64,000 nt of DNA, taken from assembly GCA_016201405.1 (NCBI GenBank), contig JACQCZ010000001.1:72432-136431 (forward strand). The letters run 5' to 3'. Source of the DNA: Candidatus Acetothermia bacterium. GTDB lineage: Bacteria > Bipolaricaulota > Bipolaricaulia > RBG-16-55-9. The first letter of the stretch is position 1. Each line of letters begins with the position of its first letter. Shown here one piece after another: positions 9,045 to 18,375 of the stretch. A program made the translations under genes and the position numbers. A model generated the notes under the pieces. It ran no database searches and was not told the DNA's origin. It saw nothing but the letters and a program-made list of their open reading frames with translations.

Positions 9045-9574
9045 TCGATCAATTTCCGGATAGTATTCCAGCTACGCGTGGTCACCTTCCGTCCGAATTC
9101 CTTCTCAAGAATAGCCATCAGATCTGTCGTTCCAAACTTATCGGACAGCTTCAGAACACTGCACACTTCGCTAGCTGAGGCATACAGAATCTTGAAATTT
9201 TGGTCAGAAGATTCATACGGGATCTTTAGAGTGCTCTTGGTCTTCTCCACTAGAAATGTGATATAAAGCCTCGTCTCAGGCGTTACTTTCACGCTATTGA
9301 ATGGGTTGGCCTTCCACAATCTTTGCAACTCCTCCATGGTTCGTATCAGCACTCCAACGCTCAGCCCGAATCTTTCTTTCAGCGCATGTTCTATCCTCTA
9401 GGTTAGAATACTCGGGTTTGTCTCTGGTGCGTCAAATAGCAAATTCCCACTGGCAAGAATTGTCCTCACATTTCTAAAGCCCAGTGACTCAACGGCCTCT
9501 CTTAACTCGGCCATCTTAATGATCTTCTTGCCACCCACATTGATGCCGCGCAAAAAAGCTGCATATCGAGTCAT
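9041..9574 (-). pseudogene. DUF1697 family protein interrupted by an in-frame TAG
   Basis: In-frame MTRYAAFLRGINVGGKKIIKMAELREAVESLGFRNVRTILASGNLLFDAPETNPSILT*RIEHALKERFGLSVGVLIRTMEELQRLW...; TAG at 9398-9400. Frame is otherwise intact. Confidence 0.8.
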
Positions 9575-9586
9575 TTGACTTCACCT

Positions 9587-9672
9587 TGGCGGAGGGAGAG
9601 GGATTCGAACCCCCGAGGCTTTCACCTAACGGTTTTCAAGACCGTCGCCTTCGACCGCTCGGCCATCCCTCC
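9587..9672 (-). tRNA. tRNA-Ser (TGA)
   Basis: Anticodon loop ctTGAaa; acceptor ggaggga/tccctcc; encoded CCA. Confidence 0.95.
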
Positions 9673-9835
9673 GGATGAATCGCAAAAGAGCGTGCAGAAA
9701 GCGTATTGTAGATGGCGGTGTTTCCCCCGTCAAGAAGCCCGTTCTCTTCTCTCATGATTGCTCTCCAGAGGGCACGATTTGAAGCATTGTGTCTGATCGG
9801 CTACGATCTGACGTCAAATCAGACAGGAGCGCGGC

Positions 9836-10813
9836 ATGCTGCTCATCAGATTGGACCGAACAACATCGCGGATCGTCCTGGTCATCGCAGGGATAGCCCT
9901 ATTCATTATTGTGGTGTTTAGCATCTTCCATCTGGTGCGGTTTCGAGAGAATCTGGCGTCACAATTTAACAGCGAGGCTTCCCGCGCGGCGCAAATCTTC
10001 GCTGAATCGATCCATCTCGATGCTCCGCCCCAGCAGATCACCAACATCACCCACCAGTATGTTCGGGGAGATATTCTCTTTGCTCAGGTCGTTGAAGATG
10101 GCCAGATGATCGCGGAAGACCGCGTGGAGAGTGCCGAGGACCTCACTTTGACCGCCATTAATTTATCTGGGAATCTTTTTCGCAAAGAAGGCTGGCTGAG
10201 CGATGGCCATCATTATCTGGATGAGGCTCGCGCAATCACTTCAGGAGACGGGCATCTCAGCTATGTGCGAATCGGGTTCTCATTGCGAGAGGTCGATGCC
10301 GAGGTCTTGAGAGAGACCCTGATTGTGATAGGCTGGGGAGCGGGAATTCTCGTGCTTTTGGCTATCCTCCTCGGAGCCTACCTCTACCGCAGGTCTCGCT
10401 GGGATGATCAAAAGCCCATTCAGGAGTCTGGGTTCAGACAGAGCGCCGATCAGGATCAACATTTGCAGTCTGAGAATGGCAATCTGATCCCGATCCGATG
10501 GATTGAGGCCGGTCCGCTTCGCATCGACGGGGCGAGCAAAGAAGTGAAGTTGCGCCAGAATCATGTCGATCTCTCTCCCAAAGAGTATGACTTGATCAAC
10601 CTGCTCGCCTCTGAGCCAGACCGCGTCTTCTCCAATCGTGAGATCTTGCAAAGAGTCTGGGCAGGCGGATATGGAGCCACGGCCAAAGACGTCAAGCAAT
10701 ACATCTATTTATTACGCAAAAAGCTGGAGGCCGATCCCGAAAAGCCAGGCCTGATCGTGACCGTGCGCGGGTTCGGATACAAGCTTGTCTCAACGCAAGA
10801 GAGGGGGGATTGA
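9836..10813 (+). CDS. Membrane-anchored transcriptional regulator: two TMs with an extracytoplasmic domain, then a C-terminal OmpR-type winged helix
   Basis: TM1 IVLVIAGIALFIIVVFSIFHLV, TM2 IVIGWGAGILVLLAILLGAYLY, wHTH LSPKEYDLINLLASEPDRVFSNREILQRVWAGG...VRGFGYKLV. No kinase or receiver domain. Confidence 0.85.
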   Translation: MLLIRLDRTTSRIVLVIAGIALFIIVVFSIFHLVRFRENLASQFNSEASRAAQIFAESIHLDAPPQQITNITHQYVRGDILFAQVVEDGQMIAEDRVESAEDLTLTAINLSGNLFRKEGWLSDGHHYLDEARAITSGDGHLSYVRIGFSLREVDAEVLRETLIVIGWGAGILVLLAILLGAYLYRRSRWDDQKPIQESGFRQSADQDQHLQSENGNLIPIRWIEAGPLRIDGASKEVKLRQNHVDLSPKEYDLINLLASEPDRVFSNREILQRVWAGGYGATAKDVKQYIYLLRKKLEADPEKPGLIVTVRGFGYKLVSTQERGD

Positions 10814-10876
10814 CTCCATTTTGACCTCTTCGCGATTCTCATTTGACTGGAGGAATACCAAAATATGGAGGTTCTT

Positions 10877-11527
10877 ATGAAACACAAGTCAAGGCTGGGT
10901 CTTTTGGGCGGGTTGTTTGTTGTCTTTTTGATGGGCTGGGCTGGCCTTTCGCTCGAAGGTCAATCTCCAGCCCAACAACAGAAGAATGAGCTGATTCAAA
11001 CGGCGCAATCTGCCGTCGGACAGATCTCTCAGGCTCTGACGAGCATCCTGTTTGCCTGGTCCAAGATTCAAGTGGGGGATATGGAGAGCGCAAAGACTCA
11101 TGCCCACCAGGCGCTCAATATCATCGAAGGCAAAGATGGCCTGGAGTATGAGCCTTCCTATACCAAGCCCGAGGATGGCTTCACCGACAGCACCGGAGCT
11201 CTTCCGTATACCCTTCAGCTACTTGATAAGATCAAGGGGGCTACCCAGAATTCGGCAGGCTCTGACTATATAGTCGCAGCCGAGAATTCCGTCGTCTTTT
11301 TGCAAGCGACTCTCCCTCACATTCTCAAGGCGCTGGATCTGATGGCTTCTGCGGGGACTCGGGTTGACGACATCATGGTGGAGTTTCGTCAGTCTCAGGG
11401 TCTGCTGATGGCCGCCCGGGCTTCCCAGGAGGAGAAGGATCGCCCAACGGAAGGCGGAGTGAGGAGCATCTTAGCCTGGCTGAATGAGGGCGGTGCTACT
11501 AGCACTATCTTTGAGTATCAGCGCTAG
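10877..11527 (+). CDS. Secreted helical protein of unknown function
   Basis: SD GGAGG 5 nt before ATG 10877; signal peptide MKHKSRLGLLGGLFVVFLMGWAGLSLEGQ. Confidence 0.7.
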   Translation: MKHKSRLGLLGGLFVVFLMGWAGLSLEGQSPAQQQKNELIQTAQSAVGQISQALTSILFAWSKIQVGDMESAKTHAHQALNIIEGKDGLEYEPSYTKPEDGFTDSTGALPYTLQLLDKIKGATQNSAGSDYIVAAENSVVFLQATLPHILKALDLMASAGTRVDDIMVEFRQSQGLLMAARASQEEKDRPTEGGVRSILAWLNEGGATSTIFEYQR

Positions 11528-11690
11528 ATTGCAGATTTTTATCGAGGCGTAATGATCGGTTTAGGTCGCCGATGTCCGCTTTCCACAAGACTCGCGAGTT
11601 GACGCTGGCTTGACATCCCTTGTATGATTCGTTTGTGGTGAATTTTAGGGTTCATCTCAATATCAACAGCAGGGAGGCTCTCACACTATT

Positions 11691-12077
11691 ATGGAGAAAA
11701 TCTTAGCGATACTAGTGATTTTAGTAGCTGTTGGATTGGTCGGCCTTTCGATCTTTGGCCCCAAGAATTATGGCGGGACCGCGACCTTTGACAAAGAAGC
11801 CACAATCAAGATTGATCCAGGCCGAAAGTTTGACCCGGATCGTATTACCATGTCCAGCGGGCGGGTCAAGATTACGATCACCAACAACAACAACATTCTT
11901 CATCAGATCGTGATCTACGACAACGTTGAGCAGAGAATCATTGCCCAATGGGACAGCATAAAAGCAGGTGCGACCGAGACCCAATGGGTGGAATTGGTGC
12001 GCGGTCGCCGCTATGAGATGTACGATCCAACTTGGAAAGACAAGGGAATGAAGGCTGTTCTGATCGCGGGTAGCTAG
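11691..12077 (+). CDS. Membrane-anchored small beta-rich protein, possibly cupredoxin-like
   Basis: N-terminal TM; IDPGRKFDPDRITMSSGRVKITITNNNNILHQIVIYD resembles a cupredoxin strand order, but no clear copper ligand set. Confidence 0.55.
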   Translation: MEKILAILVILVAVGLVGLSIFGPKNYGGTATFDKEATIKIDPGRKFDPDRITMSSGRVKITITNNNNILHQIVIYDNVEQRIIAQWDSIKAGATETQWVELVRGRRYEMYDPTWKDKGMKAVLIAGS

Positions 12078-12078
12078 A

Positions 12079-13188
12079 TTATAAGACCTGCGAATAGGCA
12101 ATTGGGGCAGGATTACAGCTCTGGATGGAGCGTATGATCCTGCCCCCTCCAAATACAGAATCTCCCCGATAATAGACGGCAATCTGACCTGGGGTCACTG
12201 CACGCTGCGGCTCATCAAACTGCACTTCGATAACATCGGCATCGGGTGTGGGCTTCAGAAGCGCCCCAAAGCTAGCGCTTCGATATCGAATCTTCACTTC
12301 AGCTCGCTCCTCGCACTTTATAGGCTCTCCTGCAATCCAATGGCTCTGATCGGCAATCAATCCTGCTGAATAGAGCGCCTGTTCAGGGCCGACAATCACT
12401 TGATTCTGCTGAGGATTGAGCCCCACCACGTAGATCTTGTGACCCATGCTCACTCCGAGGCCCCGACGCTGACCGACGGTATAGAGCGCCAGCCCCTCAT
12501 GATTTCCAACCACATTGCCTTCGGTGTCAAGTATTTCGCCTGGTCTTAATGACCCGTTGGCGTGCTGCTGCAGATAGCGCCGCTGATCTCCGAACGGCAA
12601 GAAGCACAAATCCTGGCTCTCCGGCTTCCGCGCTGAGACGAGATTGTTCTCGCGCGCGATCTGCCAGACCTCTCGCTTGTGAAGACTTCCAACAGGAAAT
12701 AGCACACGGCTAAGCTGCTTCTGATTGAGCCCATAAAGATAATAGGACTGGTCTTTGAGGGGATCATGCCCCTTGAGCAGATGATATGTTCCGCTCTCTT
12801 CAGCAATGCGGGCGTGATGGCCGGTGGCCAATAGCTCACAATCGAGCTTATCGGCCAGCTCTAATAGCTTTGGAAATCGCACTAGGCGGTTGCAGCGTGC
12901 GCATGGACTGGGCGTCAGACCTGCCAGATAATCTTCAATAAAAGGATCAACGACAGCACTCTTGAAGTCAACGCCCTCGTCAACCCAGTGATGCTCAATG
13001 CCGAGCTGCTGAGCGACGGCCTTCACTTCGAACGAGCAGCACTCGTTATAAGGCTCCTCGCGATTCTCATAAGACCAGAGATTGAGCGTCGCGCCAATGA
13101 CATCGTGACCCTGCTGTTTGAGCAAGAAGGCCGCAACGCTGCTATCTACGCCGCCACTCATGGCGACCAAAATTCTTCGCTTTGACAT
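12079..13188 (-). CDS. mnmA: tRNA-specific 2-thiouridylase MnmA
   Basis: MSKRRILVAMSGGVDSSVAAFLLKQQGHDVIGATLNLW; TPSPCARCNRLVRFPKLL; ATGHHARI. Confidence 0.95.
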   Translation of the reverse strand: MSKRRILVAMSGGVDSSVAAFLLKQQGHDVIGATLNLWSYENREEPYNECCSFEVKAVAQQLGIEHHWVDEGVDFKSAVVDPFIEDYLAGLTPSPCARCNRLVRFPKLLELADKLDCELLATGHHARIAEESGTYHLLKGHDPLKDQSYYLYGLNQKQLSRVLFPVGSLHKREVWQIARENNLVSARKPESQDLCFLPFGDQRRYLQQHANGSLRPGEILDTEGNVVGNHEGLALYTVGQRRGLGVSMGHKIYVVGLNPQQNQVIVGPEQALYSAGLIADQSHWIAGEPIKCEERAEVKIRYRSASFGALLKPTPDADVIEVQFDEPQRAVTPGQIAVYYRGDSVFGGGRIIRSIQSCNPAPIAYSQVL

Positions 13189-13292
13189 CGTCAATCCCGA
13201 TTTTATTCTTGAGATTCTATCAAGAAAATCTCGCTCTCTCACCTCACATCGCCTTGCTTGACAATCCAGAAGAAGCTCGCTTTACTATACCC

Positions 13293-13877
13293 ATGCAAAA
13301 CTTATTTCTGATCATGCTGGGCATCATCGCTCTTGCCATTGGGCTCTTTGTGAGCCTGGTGATGTTTCAGCCTGCCAACACTCCTCCACGCGGCTCAGAT
13401 TGTGTCATCCAGGGGGGGCCGTGGAAGCCTACTCCCATCAAGGACTTTACGTTTGACCAGGTGATGAAGACAGAGGGCATCTTTGATGGCGAGTTGAATT
13501 CTGTATCGACCACTTGCATCCCTGTCAAAGATGCAGAATTTGCGCCCCGTGTCTCCAGCTTTGGCATTACGATCTTCAATCTCTCAGACCAGAATGCCAC
13601 TGTTGATATCAAAAAGATGCTCACATCCCACATTGACAGCCAGGCTATGCAGCAAGTCATTGTCAATAAACAGAATGTGAGCTGGTTCAGGAATGACTCT
13701 GAAAAGAGTGTCAGCTTCTTTTGGGAAGAGAAGCTCCGCTTCGTCTATGTTGAAGTCTCTGGCAACTTTGATGACCCGGCAGTAGCCAGCCTAAAAGATA
13801 AAGATCTGGACCTCTATATGGAAACACTACACGCAGTCGGCTCGGATGTCGTCAACACCATCTTAGGGGGATCCTGA
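13293..13877 (+). CDS. Hypothetical protein with one N-terminal TM
   Basis: MQNLFLIMLGIIALAIGLFVSLVMF; stop overlaps the next start. Confidence 0.6.
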   Translation: MQNLFLIMLGIIALAIGLFVSLVMFQPANTPPRGSDCVIQGGPWKPTPIKDFTFDQVMKTEGIFDGELNSVSTTCIPVKDAEFAPRVSSFGITIFNLSDQNATVDIKKMLTSHIDSQAMQQVIVNKQNVSWFRNDSEKSVSFFWEEKLRFVYVEVSGNFDDPAVASLKDKDLDLYMETLHAVGSDVVNTILGGS

Positions 13878-14962
13878 TGGCGGGCCCCATCACGACCAAT
13901 CCAAAAGAGGTCGCCCATCTCTTTCGAGATATGGGAATCGTGGGAGCTGGAGGAGCAGGCTTCCCAGCCTATTTCAAATATCTTCGCCCCACACCCATTC
14001 TCATCGTCAATTGCGAAGAGGGCGAGCCCGGCTACGAAGGCGATAAGCTCCTGCTTCGCACCTATACCGATCAGTTCAAAGAGGTTCTGGATGCACTCAA
14101 GAGCATCTTCAAATTTCAGCGGATTGTGATTGGAGCCAAAGAGAAGGATAAAGAGATGCTGGATGCGCTTAGCAAATCGCATGGCTTTGAGATGGCCTAC
14201 AGCCCATCGACGTATGGATATGGCGAAGAGCGCTGGCTGACCAAAGCGGTCACGGGCAAAGAGATTCAGGGACGCGATCTGCCCGCTTCTGTCGGGGTCA
14301 CGGTGAGCAATGTCGAGACCCTGTACAACATGTATCTGGCGCTCTTTCGGAATAAACCTGTGATTGATAAGTATCTGAACGTCTATGGCGAAGTGACCAA
14401 GCCGACTGTATTTTGTGCGCCGGTTGGGACGTTCTCGATTGATCTGCTTTGTCAGGCGGGGATTGACACATCACGTCATCATCACTTAATGCTAATAGAC
14501 GGCGGGCCGATGATGGGCGATCTGGCCGATGTGAGCCTGCACGCCCTGCTCAAGAAGACCAATGGGCTTTTGGTCGTTGACAAAGCCAAATATGTGGCCG
14601 ATCAAGTGGCATTCAAAGAGCTTCCGGGTCAGGCTCCGCCGACCTGGGAAGATACGCTGCCACGCATCATGGAGAAGCTCGGGCTGCTCAAGTATCTGAA
14701 ATGGCATCCGGACACAATTCATGATGTGCGAGACCAGATTGAGCGCGTCCGGCTCTATCTCAATCATGCTATCACGCCGATTGTGAAGTCTTCGATCCCG
14801 GTCGTCAGAGCAGGCGACAAGGTGAAGCGCGGCCAGCTCGTTGCCAAGCCAATTGATGGGGCAATCGAAGATATCAAGACACTGAGCGTTGCGCTCCACG
14901 CCAGCCTGGATGGAGTCGTCAAAGAAGTGACAGATACTTACATTGTGCTTCAAAAAGTTTAG
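13877..14962 (+). CDS. RnfC/PduS/NuoF-like protein without recognisable Fe-S cysteine motifs
   Basis: GIVGAGGAGFPAYFKY, IVNCEEGEPGYEGDK, VSNVETLYNMYLAL; C-terminal barrel-like VRAGDKVKRGQLVAKP. Confidence 0.8.
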   Translation: MAGPITTNPKEVAHLFRDMGIVGAGGAGFPAYFKYLRPTPILIVNCEEGEPGYEGDKLLLRTYTDQFKEVLDALKSIFKFQRIVIGAKEKDKEMLDALSKSHGFEMAYSPSTYGYGEERWLTKAVTGKEIQGRDLPASVGVTVSNVETLYNMYLALFRNKPVIDKYLNVYGEVTKPTVFCAPVGTFSIDLLCQAGIDTSRHHHLMLIDGGPMMGDLADVSLHALLKKTNGLLVVDKAKYVADQVAFKELPGQAPPTWEDTLPRIMEKLGLLKYLKWHPDTIHDVRDQIERVRLYLNHAITPIVKSSIPVVRAGDKVKRGQLVAKPIDGAIEDIKTLSVALHASLDGVVKEVTDTYIVLQKV

Positions 14963-14976
14963 TTATTTTATGGCGT

Positions 14977-16140
14977 TTAATATGTAGGAAGAGTCGGGTC
15001 TATCTCAGTTGCCCAGGCATCGATCCCGCCGATGAGATTCTGAGTTTTGCTGAAACCTGCTGCTTGCAATAACTTTGCCGCCTGACCGCTCCGAACTCCG
15101 ACTTTGCAGTAGACCACAATGGGAGTTGTGCTGTCCAGCTTTTGAAGATGACTGGGCAGATCCCCAAGCGGAATCAGAGTAGCTCCGTCAATGCGGCAGA
15201 TCTCCCATTCCTGTGGCTCTCGCACATCCAGAAGCTGAATCCTCTCCCCGCTATTCAATCTCTCTTTGAGTTGAAATGGGGTGATCTCCCATGTTTGATC
15301 ACGGATTGTGTTTTTATTTGGAGCCAGACCACAGAATTCTTCATAGTCGATTAACTGAGTAATTGAAGGCTTCTTGCCACAAACAGGGCAGTTTGGATCT
15401 TTGCGTAATCTCAGCTCTTGAAACTGCATACGCAGCCCATCAATGAGCAGCAGACGGCCCTGCAAAGACTCTCCAATCCCGACGATCAGCTTGATCGCTT
15501 CGATCGCTTGAATTGTGCCGACGAGTCCCGCCAAGACCCCGAGAACTCCCCCTTCTGCGCAGCTGGGGACGAGCCCAGGCGGTGGCGGGGTGGGATAGAG
15601 GCAGCGATAGCAGGGACCCGTGCGGGCATCGAATAGAGTCACTTGGCCGTCAAAGCGGAAGATGCTTCCATAGACATTTGGTTTTCCCAGAAGCACACAG
15701 GCATCATTCACTAAATACCGCGTGGGAAAATTATCGGTTCCATCCACGATGATGTCGTAGTCTTCAAATAATTCAAGCGCATTTGCAGATGCGAGGCGCG
15801 TCTCATACGTTCTTATGTCAATATGGGGATTGACTCCCAGCAATCTCTCTTTGGCTGCCTCCAGCTTGGAGCGCCCCACATCATGAGTGGAGTAGAGAAC
15901 CTGGCGCTGAAGATTGCTCTCATCCACCACATCAAAATCGACGAGACCCAAATTCCCAACACCCGCTGCCGCCAGATAAAGTCCAAGTGGGGAACCCAAC
16001 CCACCAGCCCCGATCAGCAGAACCCGGGCTTCTTTGAGCCTCTCCTGCCCGGCCATGCCCACTTCGGGCATGATGAGATGGCGGCTGTAGCGACGGATCT
16101 CCTCGTGACTAAAGGTTTGGCTCGCAATTGATGATTTCAA
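14977..16140 (-). CDS. moeB: MoeB/ThiF-type adenylyltransferase fused to a rhodanese domain
   Basis: GAGGLGSPLGLYLAAAGVG, DNFPTRYLVND, CYRC...CPVCGKKP zinc ligands, rhodanese loop VVYCKVGVRS. TTG start after GGAGG. Confidence 0.9.
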   Translation of the reverse strand: MKSSIASQTFSHEEIRRYSRHLIMPEVGMAGQERLKEARVLLIGAGGLGSPLGLYLAAAGVGNLGLVDFDVVDESNLQRQVLYSTHDVGRSKLEAAKERLLGVNPHIDIRTYETRLASANALELFEDYDIIVDGTDNFPTRYLVNDACVLLGKPNVYGSIFRFDGQVTLFDARTGPCYRCLYPTPPPPGLVPSCAEGGVLGVLAGLVGTIQAIEAIKLIVGIGESLQGRLLLIDGLRMQFQELRLRKDPNCPVCGKKPSITQLIDYEEFCGLAPNKNTIRDQTWEITPFQLKERLNSGERIQLLDVREPQEWEICRIDGATLIPLGDLPSHLQKLDSTTPIVVYCKVGVRSGQAAKLLQAAGFSKTQNLIGGIDAWATEIDPTLPTY

Positions 16141-16146
16141 ACGCGG

Positions 16147-16422
16147 CTAACCTCCAGCGACGGATGGCACAATGCGGATCTGGTCGCCCTCTTCAACCAG
16201 AGTCTGCTGGCGGTTGAGATAGCGGATATCTTCCTGGTTGAGATAGACATTGATGAAGCTGCGGATCTCGCCCCGCTCATCAAAGAGATGCGTCCGCAGA
16301 AGCGGAAACTGGGTTGCGAGCTTTTGGAGAAGCTCACCCACCGTTTCCCCGCTTAGGGTGAGCTTCTCATGGCCACCGGTGTAGAGGCGCAGGGGTGCTG
16401 GGATCAGAAGTGTACTGGGCAT
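16147..16422 (-). CDS. MoaD/ThiS-family ubiquitin-like sulfur carrier
   Basis: SGETVGELLQKLATQFP, INVYLNQEDIR, C-terminal VPSVAGG diglycine. Confidence 0.88.
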   Translation of the reverse strand: MPSTLLIPAPLRLYTGGHEKLTLSGETVGELLQKLATQFPLLRTHLFDERGEIRSFINVYLNQEDIRYLNRQQTLVEEGDQIRIVPSVAGG

Positions 16423-17058
16423 AATTGGCTCCTTCTCCAAATCATTCTAGCATTCCCTTCCAAGATGCTTCCGCATAACCTTTCATCATAGAATCTCTCT
16501 ATTATAGACTAGATTTAAATAATGCAACTCTGCGGGATCTAGGCTGACTTGAAGCAATGAAAGATATTGCAGTTCATAACTATCAGTTCATTTGCAAATT
16601 TTCAGGGAGGAGCTTGAGACCAATATGGTGATCAGTGGGAAATTTTGCAGGAATACCTGCCTCCATTTCTCTCTCGGTTGGAGTTGCGGTCCTGCCAGCG
16701 TAACGGCCTTGAAGTGCGCCTATCAAACACGTAAATGAAAGTTTCAAAAAAAGGGTTACAGATCACTCGACGAGACTCAACAAAACCATGCGACAAGCAA
16801 CTTTGCCCTTTATGTGCGGTATGCAAATTCTGCTATCGCTCTTAATTAAGGTTTTCGAGGATCGGGCCGATAGAGTTCTACTATAATACCTGAGTGAGAG
16901 TTCAGTAGCGATTTTCCATCTGCTATACTGATATCTCAACTCCTATAGCTCTTACAGAGTGGCAGTAAGCGCTATAGATCAAAGCTTAATCGCGCGGGTC
17001 GGCAAGGTCCTTGAGTAAGCTGTCAAATTCCTATTTGATTTGGCATGGAATTTAATGA

Positions 17059-17622
17059 CTAAACCAACTCTCTGATAGCATAATTAATTACATCATCAGC
17101 TAATGCAACAAGAATATCTAAAGACATTGGAGCAGGTTTGTCTTCTAGCTCCTTCGTTAATCTGAAGCCTTTATATGATATTGGCAGTTTGTTTTGATCA
17201 ATATGTCTGAAGCTGATCCGAAAATCATGCGACATGGAATTTACGGCAACAACAGCGAAATCATGCCAGGGTTGCTGTGAAAATCGAATCTTTTGATTAA
17301 AACGATGACAGTATGATTGCGTTATACGAAAAACCTCTTTTAGGTAATTTCGTTGGAATGCAATAGTGGCATTACGTTTTGTGTACTCTACTTGATCAGG
17401 ACCACCGAAATCTTTCACTAGTTGCTCAATAAAAGACAAAAAATCTATCTCACCTTCTGGCAAATGCGTAGAAAGAGAGCGTAGATCTCTTTTCCCATCC
17501 CTAGCATCTTTACAGAACTGGTGGAGACAAGTCAAAGCAAAGATGTTGTAGATAGCTGCTAGACGTAGCGCCACAAGGTGGTTAGTTAGATCAGTCTTGG
17601 TTTTGATTACCCCTAGTCCCAT
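17059..17622 (-). CDS. Hypothetical protein, 187 aa, in an AT-richer segment
   Basis: Intact ORF MGLGVIKTKTDLTNHLVALRLAAIYN...; no family recognised. Confidence 0.55.
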   Translation of the reverse strand: MGLGVIKTKTDLTNHLVALRLAAIYNIFALTCLHQFCKDARDGKRDLRSLSTHLPEGEIDFLSFIEQLVKDFGGPDQVEYTKRNATIAFQRNYLKEVFRITQSYCHRFNQKIRFSQQPWHDFAVVAVNSMSHDFRISFRHIDQNKLPISYKGFRLTKELEDKPAPMSLDILVALADDVINYAIRELV

Positions 17623-17881
17623 ACTTTATTCCACCTATTATACCTATTCTATGTGGTTCGAAATGAAATCCATAAATTCCGGATTCCCACTTCCTCCGAA
17701 ATGGCACAGTATCTGGGGATCAATATCCCAGCGACATCCAATCCACTCATCATCTGTTTTGTTTGAATTCTTCTCGGAATTAAGGCAATAATCACCACGA
17801 GCTTCTAGCCTCAAATTAAGATCGCTTGTCGCTGATTGGAACAGCAATGTGCGTACGCTCATTGCATTCACAGGAGGAGAA

Positions 17882-18247
17882 ATGACAACCATTCGATATT
17901 TGGTGAAGGACGTAGATACCTCAATCGAGTTTTATACGAAACATCTAGGTTTTGAATTCATCGAGCAAATGGGACCTGCATTTGCAATTGTTGCGAAGGG
18001 CGATCTCAATCTATGGCTCAGCGGCCCACTGAGCTCCGCAGCTCGCCCCATGCCCGATGGACGCAAGCCTGGAGCTGGGGGATGGAATCGCTTTGTCATC
18101 GAGGTTACGGATATTGAGGCGTTCGTAGCTTCCTTGAAGAGCGCGGGTGTTGCATTTCGAAACTCGATTGTCACGGGTCCTGGCGGTAAACAGATATTGG
18201 TGGAAGATCCTTCGGGAAATCCGATTGAGGTATTTCAGCCCGCTTAG
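17882..18247 (+). CDS. Glyoxalase/VOC superfamily protein
   Basis: IRYLVKDVDTSIEFYTKHLGFEF ... GKQILVEDPSGNPIEVFQP; SD aggaggag. Confidence 0.9.
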   Translation: MTTIRYLVKDVDTSIEFYTKHLGFEFIEQMGPAFAIVAKGDLNLWLSGPLSSAARPMPDGRKPGAGGWNRFVIEVTDIEAFVASLKSAGVAFRNSIVTGPGGKQILVEDPSGNPIEVFQPA

Positions 18248-18305
18248 CTGATCACTGGAATACTCACGTCTCAAAAGACCTGCGCTTCTGATCTCCTGCT
18301 CTGGT

Positions 18306-18335
18306 TTGAAACATTCGATCTATTAAAGATATAAT
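18306..18335 (+). promoter_or_regulatory. Candidate sigma70-type promoter upstream of lipA/PDH cluster
   Basis: TTGAAA-18-TATAAT. Confidence 0.55.
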
Positions 18336-18375
18336 CACCACAGTCTTCTTACCTCAACTCTAAGGGAGGGCATCC

